A stretch of 64,000 nucleotides of DNA from Terriglobia bacterium (GTDB lineage Bacteria; Acidobacteriota; Terriglobia; Bryobacterales; Bryobacteraceae), in the NCBI GenBank assembly GCA_020073615.1, contig JAIQEX010000006.1:1-64000 (forward strand), written 5' to 3'. Each line of letters starts with the position of its first letter. Position 1 is the stretch's first letter. A program made the translations under genes and the position numbers. Of this stretch, positions 36,129 to 48,389 are shown piece by piece. The notes below the pieces were generated by a model that worked only from the letters and a program-made list of their open reading frames with translations, was not told the origin of the DNA and did not search any database.

Positions 36129-36924
36129 CGAGACGCCAGTTAGCGGCGGCCGGCGCCCGGTCGCGTATTTGAACGAACAGTTTCTGAACAGTCCGGATGC
36201 ACGGGCGATGCGCATCCTGGCGGAATTCCTGGAGCCGCTGGCGCACTTCCGCCGCGAGAAGATACGGGACACGGTGGTGTTCTTCGGTTCGGCGCGGATC
36301 ACCGAAACCGGGCCGATGTCGCAGTACTACCAGGACGCCCGCACGCTGGCCAAGATGCTGACCGAATGGTCGGACCAGTTCACCAACCATACCCATCGTT
36401 TCGTGGTCTGCTCGGGGGGCGGGCCGGGAATCATGGAGGCGGCCAATCGGGGGGCGCACGACGCCAACGGCAAGACCGTGGGGTTGAACATCGGGCTGCC
36501 GTTCGAACAGTTGCCCAACCCTTACATCACGCCGGAGCTGAGCTTCGAGTTCCACTACTTCTTCATGCGCAAGTTCTGGTTCGCCTACCTGTCCAAGGCG
36601 CTGGTGGTGTTTCCCGGCGGTTTCGGCACCATGGATGAGCTGATGGAACTGTTGACCCTCACGCAGACCCAGAAGCTGGCCAAGAAAATCACCGTCGTGC
36701 TCTACGGAAAGAAGTACTGGCAGGAGATCATCAACTTCGAGGCGCTGCTGAAGTACGGGATGATTTCGCCCGAGGACCTGAACCTGTTCCACTACGCGGA
36801 CGATCCGGCCGCGGCATTCGAGCTTCTGCAAGCGGGGCTGCTTCCCTATGCCTCGCAACTGGATACTCTGGAGACGCCGGCCATCGCGAAATCGCGCAAT
36901 CCGCAGAATCCCGCCGGCACGTAA
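36121..36924 (+). CDS. LOG-family protein (TIGR00730-like nucleotide hydrolase)
   Basis: The 267-residue protein has the Lonely-Guy signatures VVCSGGGPGIMEAANRGA and VVFPGGFGTMDELMELLTL (PGGxGTxxE). Members cleave ribose-5-phosphate from nucleoside monophosphates; some make cytokinins. This version has an N-terminal extension of about 60 residues (LNSPDARAMRILAEFLEPL) typical of the bacterial long type. It starts inside the lpxD stop region and is followed 11 bases later by the acetyltransferase gene. Confidence 0.88.
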   Translation: MDNETPVSGGRRPVAYLNEQFLNSPDARAMRILAEFLEPLAHFRREKIRDTVVFFGSARITETGPMSQYYQDARTLAKMLTEWSDQFTNHTHRFVVCSGGGPGIMEAANRGAHDANGKTVGLNIGLPFEQLPNPYITPELSFEFHYFFMRKFWFAYLSKALVVFPGGFGTMDELMELLTLTQTQKLAKKITVVLYGKKYWQEIINFEALLKYGMISPEDLNLFHYADDPAAAFELLQAGLLPYASQLDTLETPAIAKSRNPQNPAGT

Positions 36925-36935
36925 GAGGCCGAGCT

Positions 36936-37475
36936 ATGTTCCAGCGGACGGTGGCGCCGGGGATCGAAATCCGGCAATTTGCGCCGGCGGACGCGGAGGG
37001 TATCTTCGCCGTGGCCGACCGCAACCGCGCGTATCTGCGCGAGTGGCTGCCGTGGGTGGACCAGACGCGCTCGGCGGCCGAGGTGCGAGAGTTCATCGAG
37101 CGCTCGCGGGCGCAACTCGAGGCCAACCAGGGACCGAATGCGGGCATCTGGATCGAGGGCGCGCTGTGCGGGTCGCTGGGATGCCACCCCATAGACTGGT
37201 CCAACCGCAATTGCAGTATCGGCTACTGGATCGAGGCCTGCCACCAAGGCAAGGGCGTGATCACGCGGTGTTGCGCGGTGCTGTTGGACTATCTTTTCGA
37301 CGACATGGGCCTGCACCGCGTGGAGATCCGCTGCGCCACCGGAAATACGCGTAGCTGCGCCATTCCCGAGCGGCTGGGCTTCACGCGGGAAGGTGTGGCG
37401 CGCGAGGCCGAATGGGTAAACGACCGCTGGCTGGACCTGGTGGTCTGGGGGATGCTGGAGCGGACGTGGCGGGCC

Positions 37476-37505
<30 letters not shown>
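36936..37505 (+). CDS. GNAT acetyltransferase, RimJ/RimL-like
   Basis: The 189-residue protein fits ribosomal-protein or small-molecule N-acetyltransferases of the RimL type: an N-terminal [39 protein letters not shown] as acetyl-CoA-binding loop, and [20 protein letters not shown]. The substrate is unknown. Its 3' end overlaps the convergent hybrid kinase gene by 30 bases. It closes the lpxD-LOG-GNAT run. Confidence 0.85.
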
Positions 37506-39584
<2,079 letters not shown>

Positions 39585-39703
39585 CTTTTTGCTAATAGAC
39601 CTATCGGCCGAACGGCGGAAAGGTTTAATGCGCCGTGCTCGACCGGCCGGGCGAGGCCGGGATATACTAGCGAGGCTATGTCGCGGACCAGTCAATTCTC
39701 CCC

Positions 39704-39814
39704 CTCACCGCGGAGGCGCGAAGGGCGCGGAGACGGCGCGGAGAGAGCCATGCAGAACCGGTTTTCTGAGAGAACTCCGCGCGGCCTCCGCGTTCTCCGC
39801 GGCTCCGCGGTGAG
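39704..39814. repeat. imperfect inverted repeat built of CGCGGAG units
   Basis: CTCACCGCGGAG at 39704-39715 is matched by CTCCGCGGTGAG at 39803-39814. The arms extend inwards imperfectly to about 40 bases each, around a spacer of about 30 bases. The element lies between the hybrid kinase start and the TPR gene, upstream of the latter. A similar single arm (CTCCGCGTTCTCCGCG) lies at 6173-6188. Confidence 0.5.
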
Positions 39815-39890
39815 TTCGGAATTTGACTCAGTGGAATGGGCGTCCGGGATGGCAATCGCTCTAACGTCCGCGGTAGAGGGAGGGTCGAAG

Positions 39891-41489
39891 ATGAAGCTGA
39901 AGCTGCTTGTCGTGGTGCTGCCGCTGGCCTTCGCGGCGGCGCAACCACACGCCGTCCCAGTGTCCGAAAAGCCGGTAGCGCTTTACAAGGGGCTGGGCGC
40001 GTGGAAGCATCCCATCGCCACGGCCAACCCCGAGGCGCAGCGTTTCTTCGATCAGGGCCTCGCCCTGCTCTACGGGTTCAATCGCTACGAAGCGCTGCGC
40101 AGTTTCCGCAAAGCGGCGGAGCTGGACCCGCAGGCGGCCATGGCGTATTGGGGAATGGCCATGGCGCAGGGGCCCTATATCAACATGGACGGCGACCCGA
40201 GCTACGATCTCAAGGGTGCCTGCGCGGCCGTGGAGGCGGGGCGGAAACTCGCCACCGCGCCGGAGCGCGAGCGGGCCTATCTGCACGCGGTCGCGGCGTG
40301 GTGCCCGGAGTACCGGCCGGCGGCTTATGTGGAGGCCGCGCGGGACCTGGCGGCGCGGTATCCGGACGATCTGGACGCGGTGACAATTTACGCGGAGAGC
40401 CTGCTGATTCCCGTGCGCTGGCACTGGTACGCGCCCGACGGCACGCCGTCGGCGGGGGTGGCGGAGGCGGAGCGGGCGCTCGAGGAGGTGCTGCGGCGCT
40501 GGCCGGAACATCCCGGCGCCAACCACTATTACATTCACGCCGTGGAATCGTCGCGCACTCCGGAACGCGCCATCGCCAGCGCGCAGCGGCTCATGGGGGT
40601 AGTTCCCTGGGCCGGACACATGGTGCACATGCCGGGGCACATCTGGCTGCTGTTCGGCGACTGGGAAACGGCGGCAAATGTGAACGAGCGTGCCGCGGAG
40701 GTGGATCGGGAGTACTTCTCCGCCAGCGGCGTCGCGGGCACCTACATGCCCTACTACCTGCACAACCTGCACTTCATCGTCTACGCGCGGGAGATGCAGG
40801 GGCGCAAAGCCGATGCCCTGCACGCAGCGGAGCGCATGGCCGCGGAGCTGAGGCCCATGGCCGAGGCCATGCCGGAGATGGCCGACGTATTCCTGGCCAT
40901 CCCGATGTTGGCGTATGTGCGGTTCGGCGAATGGGACTACCTGCTGAAGATGGCGCAGCCGGGCGCGGGAATGAAGATCTCAACCGTGATGTGGCGTTAT
41001 GCGCGGGCGCTGGCCCTGGCCGCGCGCGGCGACCGCGCGGGCGCGGAGCGCGAGCGGGATGCATTTCAGAAGCTTGGTGGCGAGATACCGGCCGGCCAGC
41101 CGTGGGGCCAGAATAAGACCAGTGACGTGCTGGCGATGGTTGCCGAGATCCTGGCCGCCCGGGTAGCGGCGTCGCCGCAGGAGGCGGTGGGGCATTGGCG
41201 GCGCGCGGTGGAGATGCAGGACGCCCTGGCCTACGACGAGCCTCCGGACTGGTATTACCCGCTGCGCGAGTCCTGGGGAGCGGCGCTGGTGCGCGCGGGC
41301 CAGGCGGCGGAGGCGGAGACGGTCTTTCGCGAGGGCGTGAAGCGGTCGCCCCGCAACGGCCGCATGCTGTTCGGGCTGATGGAGAGCCTGCGCGCGCAGG
41401 GGAAGACGGAACAGGCCGCCCTGGTGCAGCGCGAATTCGATGCCAACTGGAGCAAGGCGGACGTGCGCTTGCGGCTGGAGGAGATGTAG
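39891..41489 (+). CDS. exported TPR-repeat protein of unknown function
   Basis: ATG at 39891 follows GAGGGAGGG and begins a signal peptide (MKLKLLVVVLPLAFAAAQPH). The 532 residues then form helical tetratricopeptide-like pairs: RFFDQGLALLYGFNRYEALR, FRKAAELDPQAAMAYWGMAM, and near the end VRAGQAAEAETVFREGVKRS and NGRMLFGLMESLRAQGKTEQ. It resembles the large family of periplasmic TPR proteins found in acidobacteria. The much longer open frame that extends to 38397 is antisense to the hybrid kinase and is not coding. Function unknown; protein-protein binding is likely. Confidence 0.82.
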   Translation: MKLKLLVVVLPLAFAAAQPHAVPVSEKPVALYKGLGAWKHPIATANPEAQRFFDQGLALLYGFNRYEALRSFRKAAELDPQAAMAYWGMAMAQGPYINMDGDPSYDLKGACAAVEAGRKLATAPERERAYLHAVAAWCPEYRPAAYVEAARDLAARYPDDLDAVTIYAESLLIPVRWHWYAPDGTPSAGVAEAERALEEVLRRWPEHPGANHYYIHAVESSRTPERAIASAQRLMGVVPWAGHMVHMPGHIWLLFGDWETAANVNERAAEVDREYFSASGVAGTYMPYYLHNLHFIVYAREMQGRKADALHAAERMAAELRPMAEAMPEMADVFLAIPMLAYVRFGEWDYLLKMAQPGAGMKISTVMWRYARALALAARGDRAGAERERDAFQKLGGEIPAGQPWGQNKTSDVLAMVAEILAARVAASPQEAVGHWRRAVEMQDALAYDEPPDWYYPLRESWGAALVRAGQAAEAETVFREGVKRSPRNGRMLFGLMESLRAQGKTEQAALVQREFDANWSKADVRLRLEEM

Positions 41490-41502
41490 CGGCCCGCCCC
41501 GC

Positions 41503-44200
41503 CTATTGGCAGCGCAGGGCGGCCATGGGGTCGACGCGCGACGCCCGGCGCGCGGGCAGGTATCCGGCCAGGGCGGCGACGGCAAACAGGGCGGCGGTGG
41601 CGAACGCCAGGACCGCCGGATCGGCGCCGCGGACACCGAACAGGATGCCGTGCGCGTAGCGCGCTGCCGCTGCCGCCAGCGGGATGCCCACCGCGGCGCC
41701 GGCCGCCACCAGGCCCAGCGTCTCGCGCGCCACCAGCCACACGATGTGGCCGCGGCCGGCGCGCAGAGCCATGCGAATGCCGATTTCCGCCGCGCGGCGG
41801 GAGACGGCGTAGGCCATGAGACCGTAGAGACCGAGCGGGGCCAGCAGCAGCGCGAGCGCCCCGAAGCAGCCGGACAGCGTCGCCAACAGCCGCTCGCGGA
41901 GCAACGAATCCTCGGTTTGCGCGCGCAGGGTCTTGGCGCGGAAGACCGGCAGATTGCGGTCCACGGAGGCGATGGCGCGGCGTACCTCATCGAGCAGGGC
42001 GGCGCCGGCGCGGTACCGCAACTCGAAAGAAACGTCGCCCACCCCCAGCCACTGCGCCGGGTCCACGCCCGGCCAGGCTTGAAACAACGGCCGGTACAGA
42101 ACAGGGCGCGGCTGCGTGCGGGCGCCGCCGTAGAGGGAGTCCTTCACTACCCCGACGATTTCGGCGTCCTCCAGGCGATGGCCGAATCGGGTTTAGGCCG
42201 GGCAGCGCCTGGCGCGCCAGCGATTCGTTGACGATGACCTCCGGCGCGGCGCCCCGGTCCTGGCGCAGGTCGAAATCGCGGCCCAGCAGGATGGGCGTTC
42301 CCACCGTTCGAATCTAGCCGGGACTCATGGCATTCCACGCCACCGGAATGGTCTCGCGCGGAGGCAGCGGGCGCCCGTCGACGCTGTGAATCGTGTCGGT
42401 CAGGTTGTACTGGTCGTCCACCGGCCGCACGATGGAGACGCTGGCGGATTGCACCCCGGGGACGGCGCCCGTCTGGCGGAGAAGCTCGCGATAGCGCGGT
42501 GGACCTCTCCGCGCGATAGCCCGCCAGGCGGGCGTCGATGGAAAACATCAGAATGTTGTCGCGCTGGTATCCCACTTCGACGCCGCGCAGGCTTTCGAGA
42601 GTGCGCGCGAAGAGCGCGGCGCCGGTGAGGAGCACCAGGGAGAGGGCCACCTGCGCCGCCACCAGGACGCGATCCAACGCGCGCGAACGCCCGCCGGCCG
42701 GCCGCGCACCGTCGGCGAGAGCGCGGCCGGGATCGAGGCGGGTGCCGCGGATCGCCGGCGCGAGCCCGAAGAGTACGCCGGTGAGGAGCGACACCGCCGC
42801 CGCGAAGCCGAACACGCGCCAGTCGCGGCGCACGTCGAGGGGCACGGGGGCGTCGCCGGTGGAGATCATGCGCACCAGCGCAGTGCCGTCCCACCAGGCG
42901 AAAGCCAGCGCCAGCGCGCCGCCCGCGCCGGCGGCCAGCAGGCTCTCGGTGAGCAGTTGCCGCACCACGCGCGCGCGTCCCGCACCCAAGGCCATGCGCA
43001 CGGCGATCTCCCGGCGGCGATGGGAGGTGCGCGCCAGCATCAGGTTGGCCACGTTGGCGCAGGCAATCAGCACCACCATGCCCGCCACACCCATTAACAG
43101 CTCCAAGGGCAGAGCGTAGCGCTGGCGCAGGCCGCCGGCTACGCCAGTTCCCGCGGGCGCAGCAGCAGGCGGCTTTCGCGCGCCAGGCGCTCGAAAGACG
43201 TGCTGCCACGATACTCCGGGGCGGCAACCTGCTCGGCCAGGAGGCGCCGGTGGATCATTTCCAACTCCCCTTCGGCCTGCGCCCGCGAGACGCCCGGGCG
43301 AAGGCGGCCGGCGACGATCAGCCAAGTGGCGAAGGCGGATTGCCAGCGGGCCGGATCGGGCTTGAGGCGGTCGAGCGCGTGGAGGGGAATCCAGAAATCG
43401 GGCGCCCTGCCGGCGGCGATGCCGGAAAAGCCGGACGGCGCAATGCCGGCCACCACGAAGGGCACCTGGTTTATGGCGATGGCTTGGCCCACGAGGGACG
43501 GATCGGCGCCAAAGCGGCGCCGCCAGAAGCCGTCGCTCAGCACCGCCACGGCGGCCCCTTCGCGATCATCACCTGCGGTGAGCAGGCGTCCCTGCCCGGG
43601 AGCGACGCGCAGCACGGAAAAGAAATTATCCGTGCAGGCGTCGCTCGGCGCGAGGCCTGCGTTGCCGTGAAAGGCGACGCTCACCCGGCCGAGAGTCACC
43701 GCGCCGAAGATTCCGGAAAGGGTCGTGGCCTGAGTGCGGAAGCGCTCGAGCTGCGGGTAGCTGAACCAAGCGTTCCAGTTGTTCGGGCCGTTCGGGGGCA
43801 AAGTGTAGGTGAACTGCACGAGCTGGCGCGGCTCGGGCACGGGCAGCGGGCGCAAGACCACGGCGTTGAGCAGGCTGAAGATGGCGGTATTGGCGCCGAT
43901 GCCCAGGCCGAGCGACAAAACGGCGGCGGCCGTGAAAGCGGGCGTTTTGCGCAAAGTGCGCAGGGCGTAGCGCAGATCCTGCCGCAACCGGCCGAGCGAG
44001 GTCCATCCCCACATTTCGCGGGTGGCCTCCTTGGCCAGGGTGACGTTGCCGAAGGCGCGCCGGGCGGCGTAGGGCGCGTCCGCGGGGGCGATGCCGGAGG
44101 CCTGCTGTTCTTCGGCTTCGAGATCGAGGTGCGCCTGGATCTCGCGCGCGAGGCTGCGCTCGCGCTCCTCTTTCGCCCGGCTGCTCCAGGGCATCTTCAT
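41503..44200 (-). pseudogene. duplicated MacB/FtsX-type permease (ADOP), several frameshifts and a stop
   Basis: The gene begins at 44200 ([15 protein letters not shown]) with the N-terminal permease-prefix domain ([26 protein letters not shown]), a first span ([20 protein letters not shown]) and a MacB periplasmic domain. The frame breaks near 43140 and goes on as LLMGVAGMVVLIACANVANL; it breaks again near 42500 and 42190, and a TAG interrupts AMSPG-*-IRTVGTPILLGRDFD near 42313. The last part, to 41503, holds the second FtsX domain (GALALLLAPLGLYGLMAYAV) and ends PARRASRVDPMAALRCQ. All parts are in order, so this was one gene of about 880 codons. No ATPase gene is adjacent, as usual for these orphan permeases. 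Confidence 0.82.
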
Positions 44201-44311
44201 TGGTAGATATTCTACCCTGCATGACACCGAGTGGGTAGCCTGAGTGACCGGCGCCAGGCGGGTTGGCAACCCGCCGCAGGTTGACAAGCTGCCCCACGGT
44301 AACCTGGGAGA

Positions 44312-44580
44312 ATGCCGGTCTGGCAGGACATCCGAATCTCATTCCGCTTCTTCTCCGCGCTCCCGTTCCCGCTGCCATCGCCTGGCTTTCGATCGCGATC
44401 GGCGTCGGCGCGACGGCGGTGGTATTCGCCGCCATCAACTCCGTGCTCCTCGATCCGCTGCCCTACGCGCACCCCGCGGAGCTGGTGCAGTTGCGCAGCG
44501 AATTTCTCCGCGCGTGCGGGAACAGTCCCACGGCGACTGGGTGGTTTGGAACGACGCCCGCGAAGTGGCCGGTGGGGGGG
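44312..44580 (+). pseudogene. 5' remnant of a second MacB/FtsX-type permease
   Basis: ATG at 44312 reads [14 protein letters not shown]; a shift near 44350 leads to AAIAWLSIAIGVGATAVVFA and LLDPLPYAHPAELVQLRSEF, and a second shift near 44520 to SHGDWVVWNDAREVA. This is the first 90 residues of an ADOP-type permease. The rest of the gene is missing; the next sequence belongs to a phosphatase. It is divergent from the larger permease pseudogene, 112 bases away. Confidence 0.65.
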
Positions 44581-44636
44581 ACGGCGCTGCCATGGGGCGG
44601 CGCGCAGGTCCACCGGCGGGTGAGCCGGCGGATCGA

Positions 44637-45481
44637 TCATGCGTTCTTTCGCGCCGCGTATGACGCGCGCGTGATTCTCGAGGATCTCGCCGAGCAGATG
44701 CGCACGCTCACCAACCGCGCGGAGCTGGCGCGGGTGGTGGAGGACCATCTCGCCAAAGCGCTGCAACCGAGTTCCCTGGTGGTGTACCTGCGGGAACCGG
44801 GGGAGCTGCCGGCCGCGGCCTCCGCCGGCTCCCCGCCGGAGCTGGCCGCGATTCCCGCCAACCCGCCAGTTCTGACCGCGCTGGCGCGCTGCGGACGGCC
44901 CTGGGAGTTCCCCGTCGAGGGCGAAGAACGCGACGCACTGGCGCCGCTCCATCCCGACATGCTGGTTCCCTTGCCGGGGCGCGACGGGCGGCTCGTCGGC
45001 CCGCTGGTGTTGGGCGCGCGGCTTTCCGAGGAGTCCTACTCCGATGGTGCATCGAGGCGCGCTGGGTGGGCGTCGACTACCACGACTTTCTGGAGCTCAA
45101 CGGGAACCGCGCCGGGCTGGTTCTGGCCGACGTTTCCGAAAAAGGCGGTAACCCCCGGTGTTGTTGCGGCAGGATGGAACGGCGGAACGGCGGGCGGCCG
45201 CGGCGACCGTGGTGGGCCTGTTCGAGAACTGGGAATGCGCGGTGGCCGGGATCGAGCTCTGTCCCGGAGACCTGCTGGCGATTTTCAGCGATGGCGTCAC
45301 CGAAGCGACGCCCGACGACGAGGCGGAGTATGGCGAGGCCCGCCTGATCGAGGAGCTGCGCGCGAATCGCGGCCGGCCCGCCGAGGAGATCGTCACCGCC
45401 GTCCTGAGCGCCGTGCAGCGCTTCAGTGCCGGCGTGCAGTCGGACGACTTGACCTTGATGATTGCCCGCGCGCGGGCATGA
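44637..45481 (+). pseudogene. GAF-SpoIIE (PP2C-type) serine phosphatase, broken
   Basis: The first part is a GAF-like sensory domain: FRAAYDARVILEDLAEQMRT, ELARVVEDHLAKALQPSSLV, VPLPGRDGRLVGPLVLGARL. Near 45045 the frame and about 60 residues are lost. Fragments of the RsbU/SpoIIE phosphatase follow in another frame (CIEARWVGVDYHDFLELNGN, GLVLADVS), then a further deletion. The last part from 45158, AVAGIELCPGDLLAIFSDGV to LIEELRANRGRPAEEIV and QSDDLTLMIARARA, is the C-terminal half of the phosphatase. Metal-binding aspartates DG and DD remain but the centre is gone. Its 5' end joins the permease remnant. Confidence 0.7.
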
Positions 45482-45487
45482 CCGCCG

Positions 45488-45970
45488 TCACACCGGGCCG
45501 GGCGCTGCCGCCGCTTCCGGGGGACCGAGGCCCAGCGGCCCGAGAGTCCGGATCGCTTCCACCGTTTCCGTGAGCACCCGGACGTATTTTTCGCCCTCGC
45601 TGGCCGCGACAAAATCGAGCCGGCATCTCTGCTGGTCGATCCCGAACTGCTCGAGCATCTGCAACAGCAGGCGGTGGCGCTGGATGGCGCGGTAATTCCC
45701 TTCTTTGTAGTGACAGTCTCCCGCGTGGCATGCCAGGATCAGCACTCCATCGGCGCCCAGGCGGAAGGCCTGGAGCACGAACTCCGGCTCCACGCGGCCG
45801 CTGCACATGATGCGGATGACACGTACGTTATCGGGACAGGGTATCTGCGCGGCCCCCGCCTTATCGGCGCCGGCGTAGGAGCACCAATTGCAGAGAAAGG
45901 CGACGATCTTGGGCTCAAACGGCCCCGGGCTCGCGGCCTCGGTGGCTGCCAGGGTCATTGGTTCCGTCAT
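45488..45970 (-). CDS. mvhD: MvhD-like [2Fe-2S] subunit linking hydrogenase to HdrA
   Basis: The 160-residue protein matches the delta subunit of methyl-viologen-reducing hydrogenase: IVAFLCNWCSYAGADKAG, VRVIRIMCSGRVEPEFVLQA and CHAGDCHYKEGNYRA. These cysteines bind a [2Fe-2S] cluster that passes electrons from the hydrogenase to HdrA. Its ATG at 45970 overlaps the hdrA stop (ATGA), so translation is coupled. The C-terminus has an Ala/Pro-rich tail after about residue 145. Last gene of the operon; the convergent phosphatase pseudogene ends 6 bases beyond its stop. Confidence 0.92.
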   Translation of the reverse strand: MTEPMTLAATEAASPGPFEPKIVAFLCNWCSYAGADKAGAAQIPCPDNVRVIRIMCSGRVEPEFVLQAFRLGADGVLILACHAGDCHYKEGNYRAIQRHRLLLQMLEQFGIDQQRCRLDFVAASEGEKYVRVLTETVEAIRTLGPLGLGPPEAAAAPGPV

Positions 45971-47928
45971 TGCAGGATTGCCTCCATTTCCGCAAAGATC
46001 TGCGGGCTCGCAAAATGATGGGCCTGGATGGCCGCGGCGGGACAAGCCGCGCCACAGGTTCCACAGCCGTGGCACAGCAGTGCGTTCACTGAAGCCACCT
46101 GCTTGTCGGGCGGAAAACTGATGGCTTTGTAGGGACACACGCTGCCGCAGACCCGGCATCCCGAGCAGGCCAGCTCGTTGACCGCGGCGGTGATGGGATC
46201 GATGGTCAGTTTCCGTCCCTCGGCCAGGCCCGACAGAACGTAGCCCGCTGCCGCTATGCCTTGGCCGATGGCGCCGCGGATGTCCATGGGGGACTGGCAG
46301 GCGCCCGCCAGGTAAATGCCCCTAACTTTGCTCTGCGCCGCGTCCAGCTTGCCGTGCAGTTCCTGGAAGAAGCCGAACTGGTCGGGCGGCGTGTCCAGGA
46401 CTGCGCTCAGGCGGCCGGCGGATTCCGGACCGACCATCGCCGGGCAGAGGATGACCATGTCGGCCTCGATTTGCCCGGACGTCCCGGCGGTGTCCCGATA
46501 GCGAATGGTGTGATGGCCATCCTCGGCGGCCACTTGCAAATCCGCAATGTCGCCGTACCGCCAGAAGCTGGTCTGGGGGTCATGGCCGGCGTGCCGGCAC
46601 AGGGCGAACTCCTCCTTGCCAGGCGTAACCAGTTCCTTATAAAGGTGGTGGATCCTGCTTTCGGGAAGCTGCTTGCGAACCAGGTGGTTGAACTTGAAAG
46701 CGTAGTTGCAGCACACGCCCGAGCAGTACGGCTGGTGGTGTTCGTCCAAGCTGCCCACGCAGTGCACGATGGCGACGCTCTTGGGCGGCGTACCATCGGG
46801 GAGGCGAAGCTCGCCTCCAGTCGGACCGTTGCGGGCGAGCAGCCTTTCAAATTCCAGGCTGGTGTAGACTCCCGAAACACTGCCGTATCCCAGCGCCGGA
46901 AGCCGGGTGCAGTCGTACAGATCCGAGCCCACCGCCACCACGATGGCGCCCGCGCTGCGCTCCAGGAGCTTCGCGGAATCGTCATACCGCACGGCGCCCT
47001 CGACGGGACAGGCGGCGCGGCACAATTGGCAGTCCTCGCCGTGCGCTCGCAGGCAGGCATCAAACGCCAGGAAAGGCACGTTGGGCAATGACCCCGCAAA
47101 GGGCAACGAGATGGCTTTACGCTCATCCAGACCGTAATTGAACTCGTTCTTGGTCGCTGCCGGGCAGGCCGCGATGCATTCGCCGCAGCCCACGCACTTG
47201 ACGGTATCGACGTAGCGCGGCGCCTGTTTGATGGTGACGGCGAAATTGCCGTAGTAGCCCTTAACCTCGACCACCTCGGACAGGGTGAGAATTTCAATAT
47301 TGTGCGCGTGTTCGCCATGGAGCACCTCGCCCATCACCGGCTCCAGCAGGCAGGGACCGCACTCCATATTGGGAAACAGCTCTTCATAGCGCACCGGCAT
47401 GCCGCCGAGGACGGGCGTCTTCTCGACCAGCACGACCTTCCGGCCTGCTTCCGCCAGGCACAAGGCAGCCTTCAGGCCGGCCGGCCCGGCGCCGACGACC
47501 ACCACGTCGCGGCACACGTCCAGTTCTTTCCGTTCCAGGGGCTGGTGCAGTCCCACGCGCGCTACCGCGCCGCGGACCAACGCACTCGCCTTCGCCGTGG
47601 CCCGTTCCGGGTCCGGCGTGATCCAGGCCACGTGTTCCCGGATATTCGCGATCTGCAGGAAGTAGGGGTTCAGGCCAACCCTCTCCATGACCTGCATGAA
47701 GACGCCTTCGATTTCGCGCGGCGAACAGGCGGCGATCACCACCCGCTCCGGGCGATGCTCCGTCAGGTCCTGTTCCAGAAACTGCTTGCCCTCTTCGGAG
47801 CACAGAAACTCCGCCGTATGGACGTAGGCGACTTCGGGATTCTTCCCCAGATCGGCCGCCACCTTTTCGAAGTTCACCTTCTCGGTAATGGTGCCTCCGC
47901 AGGCACAAAGATAAACACCGGTTTTCAT
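45967..47928 (-). CDS. hdrA: HdrA-like flavoprotein of heterodisulfide reductase type
   Basis: HdrA holds the FAD at which electrons are bifurcated. The 653-residue protein has the N-terminal CACGG motif (GVYLCACGGTITEKVNFEKV), the FAD motif VVGAGPAGLKAALCLAEAGR near residue 145, a ferredoxin motif CVGCGECIAACP near residue 238, a further cysteine group HGEDCQLCRAACPVEG, and two C-terminal [4Fe-4S] motifs, CSGCRVCGSVCP and CHGCGTCGAACP. Length and order are as in methanogen and bacterial HdrA. HdrB and HdrC, which would reduce a disulfide, are not in the operon or elsewhere in the window. It overlaps the protease gene upstream by 4 bases and mvhD downstream by 4. Confidence 0.95.
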   Translation of the reverse strand: MKTGVYLCACGGTITEKVNFEKVAADLGKNPEVAYVHTAEFLCSEEGKQFLEQDLTEHRPERVVIAACSPREIEGVFMQVMERVGLNPYFLQIANIREHVAWITPDPERATAKASALVRGAVARVGLHQPLERKELDVCRDVVVVGAGPAGLKAALCLAEAGRKVVLVEKTPVLGGMPVRYEELFPNMECGPCLLEPVMGEVLHGEHAHNIEILTLSEVVEVKGYYGNFAVTIKQAPRYVDTVKCVGCGECIAACPAATKNEFNYGLDERKAISLPFAGSLPNVPFLAFDACLRAHGEDCQLCRAACPVEGAVRYDDSAKLLERSAGAIVVAVGSDLYDCTRLPALGYGSVSGVYTSLEFERLLARNGPTGGELRLPDGTPPKSVAIVHCVGSLDEHHQPYCSGVCCNYAFKFNHLVRKQLPESRIHHLYKELVTPGKEEFALCRHAGHDPQTSFWRYGDIADLQVAAEDGHHTIRYRDTAGTSGQIEADMVILCPAMVGPESAGRLSAVLDTPPDQFGFFQELHGKLDAAQSKVRGIYLAGACQSPMDIRGAIGQGIAAAGYVLSGLAEGRKLTIDPITAAVNELACSGCRVCGSVCPYKAISFPPDKQVASVNALLCHGCGTCGAACPAAAIQAHHFASPQIFAEMEAILQ

Positions 47929-48389
47929 TCTGTCGACTCCAGGTGGCGGACAACGTCCTCCACGACCAGCGGCACCGCGTGCCGCACGTGCGGCGTGAGA
48001 TTTTCACTGAAGGTGGACACGTCGTCCGCCTCCACGGCCCAGATGCGGACGTCGCGCGGCAGGCGCAACCCCGCCAATGCGCCCAGTTCCAGGGCTACGG
48101 ACAAGCTCGCGTCATGGCTCGAGCAGGTATTCCTGCTGTGGAGCAAGGCCCCCGGGCCGAGAGCGTAAACCGTGCCTGGGCTGCCGCCGCCGCCCGTCAT
48201 GGCGTCGACGATGATGGCGCGCTCGTGCCCGGCCATGGCCTCCATGAGGTTCATGCCCCCACAAAAGATCTGCGTGACTCCCACATCCGAACGGCCGCGC
48301 AATCGCTCTTCCAGGCAATGGGCGATTTCGAGGCCCACACGGTCATCCGCCAAAACCGGGTTCCCCAATCCAATGACGATCGTGTCCAT
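47925..48389 (-). CDS. hydrogenase maturation endopeptidase (HyaD/HycI/FrcD type)
   Basis: The 154-residue protease cuts the C-terminal tail from the nickel-loaded large subunit. It begins MDTIVIGLGNPVLADDRVGL with the family's GxGNPxxxDDxxG motif and the nickel-sensing aspartate, and has DAMTGGGGSPGTVY and a histidine in SHDASLSVALELG. The ATG at 48389 directly follows the large-subunit stop (48390-48392). Its place between the large subunit and hdrA means each hydrogenase is made with its own protease. Confidence 0.93.
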   Translation of the reverse strand: MDTIVIGLGNPVLADDRVGLEIAHCLEERLRGRSDVGVTQIFCGGMNLMEAMAGHERAIIVDAMTGGGGSPGTVYALGPGALLHSRNTCSSHDASLSVALELGALAGLRLPRDVRIWAVEADDVSTFSENLTPHVRHAVPLVVEDVVRHLESTE

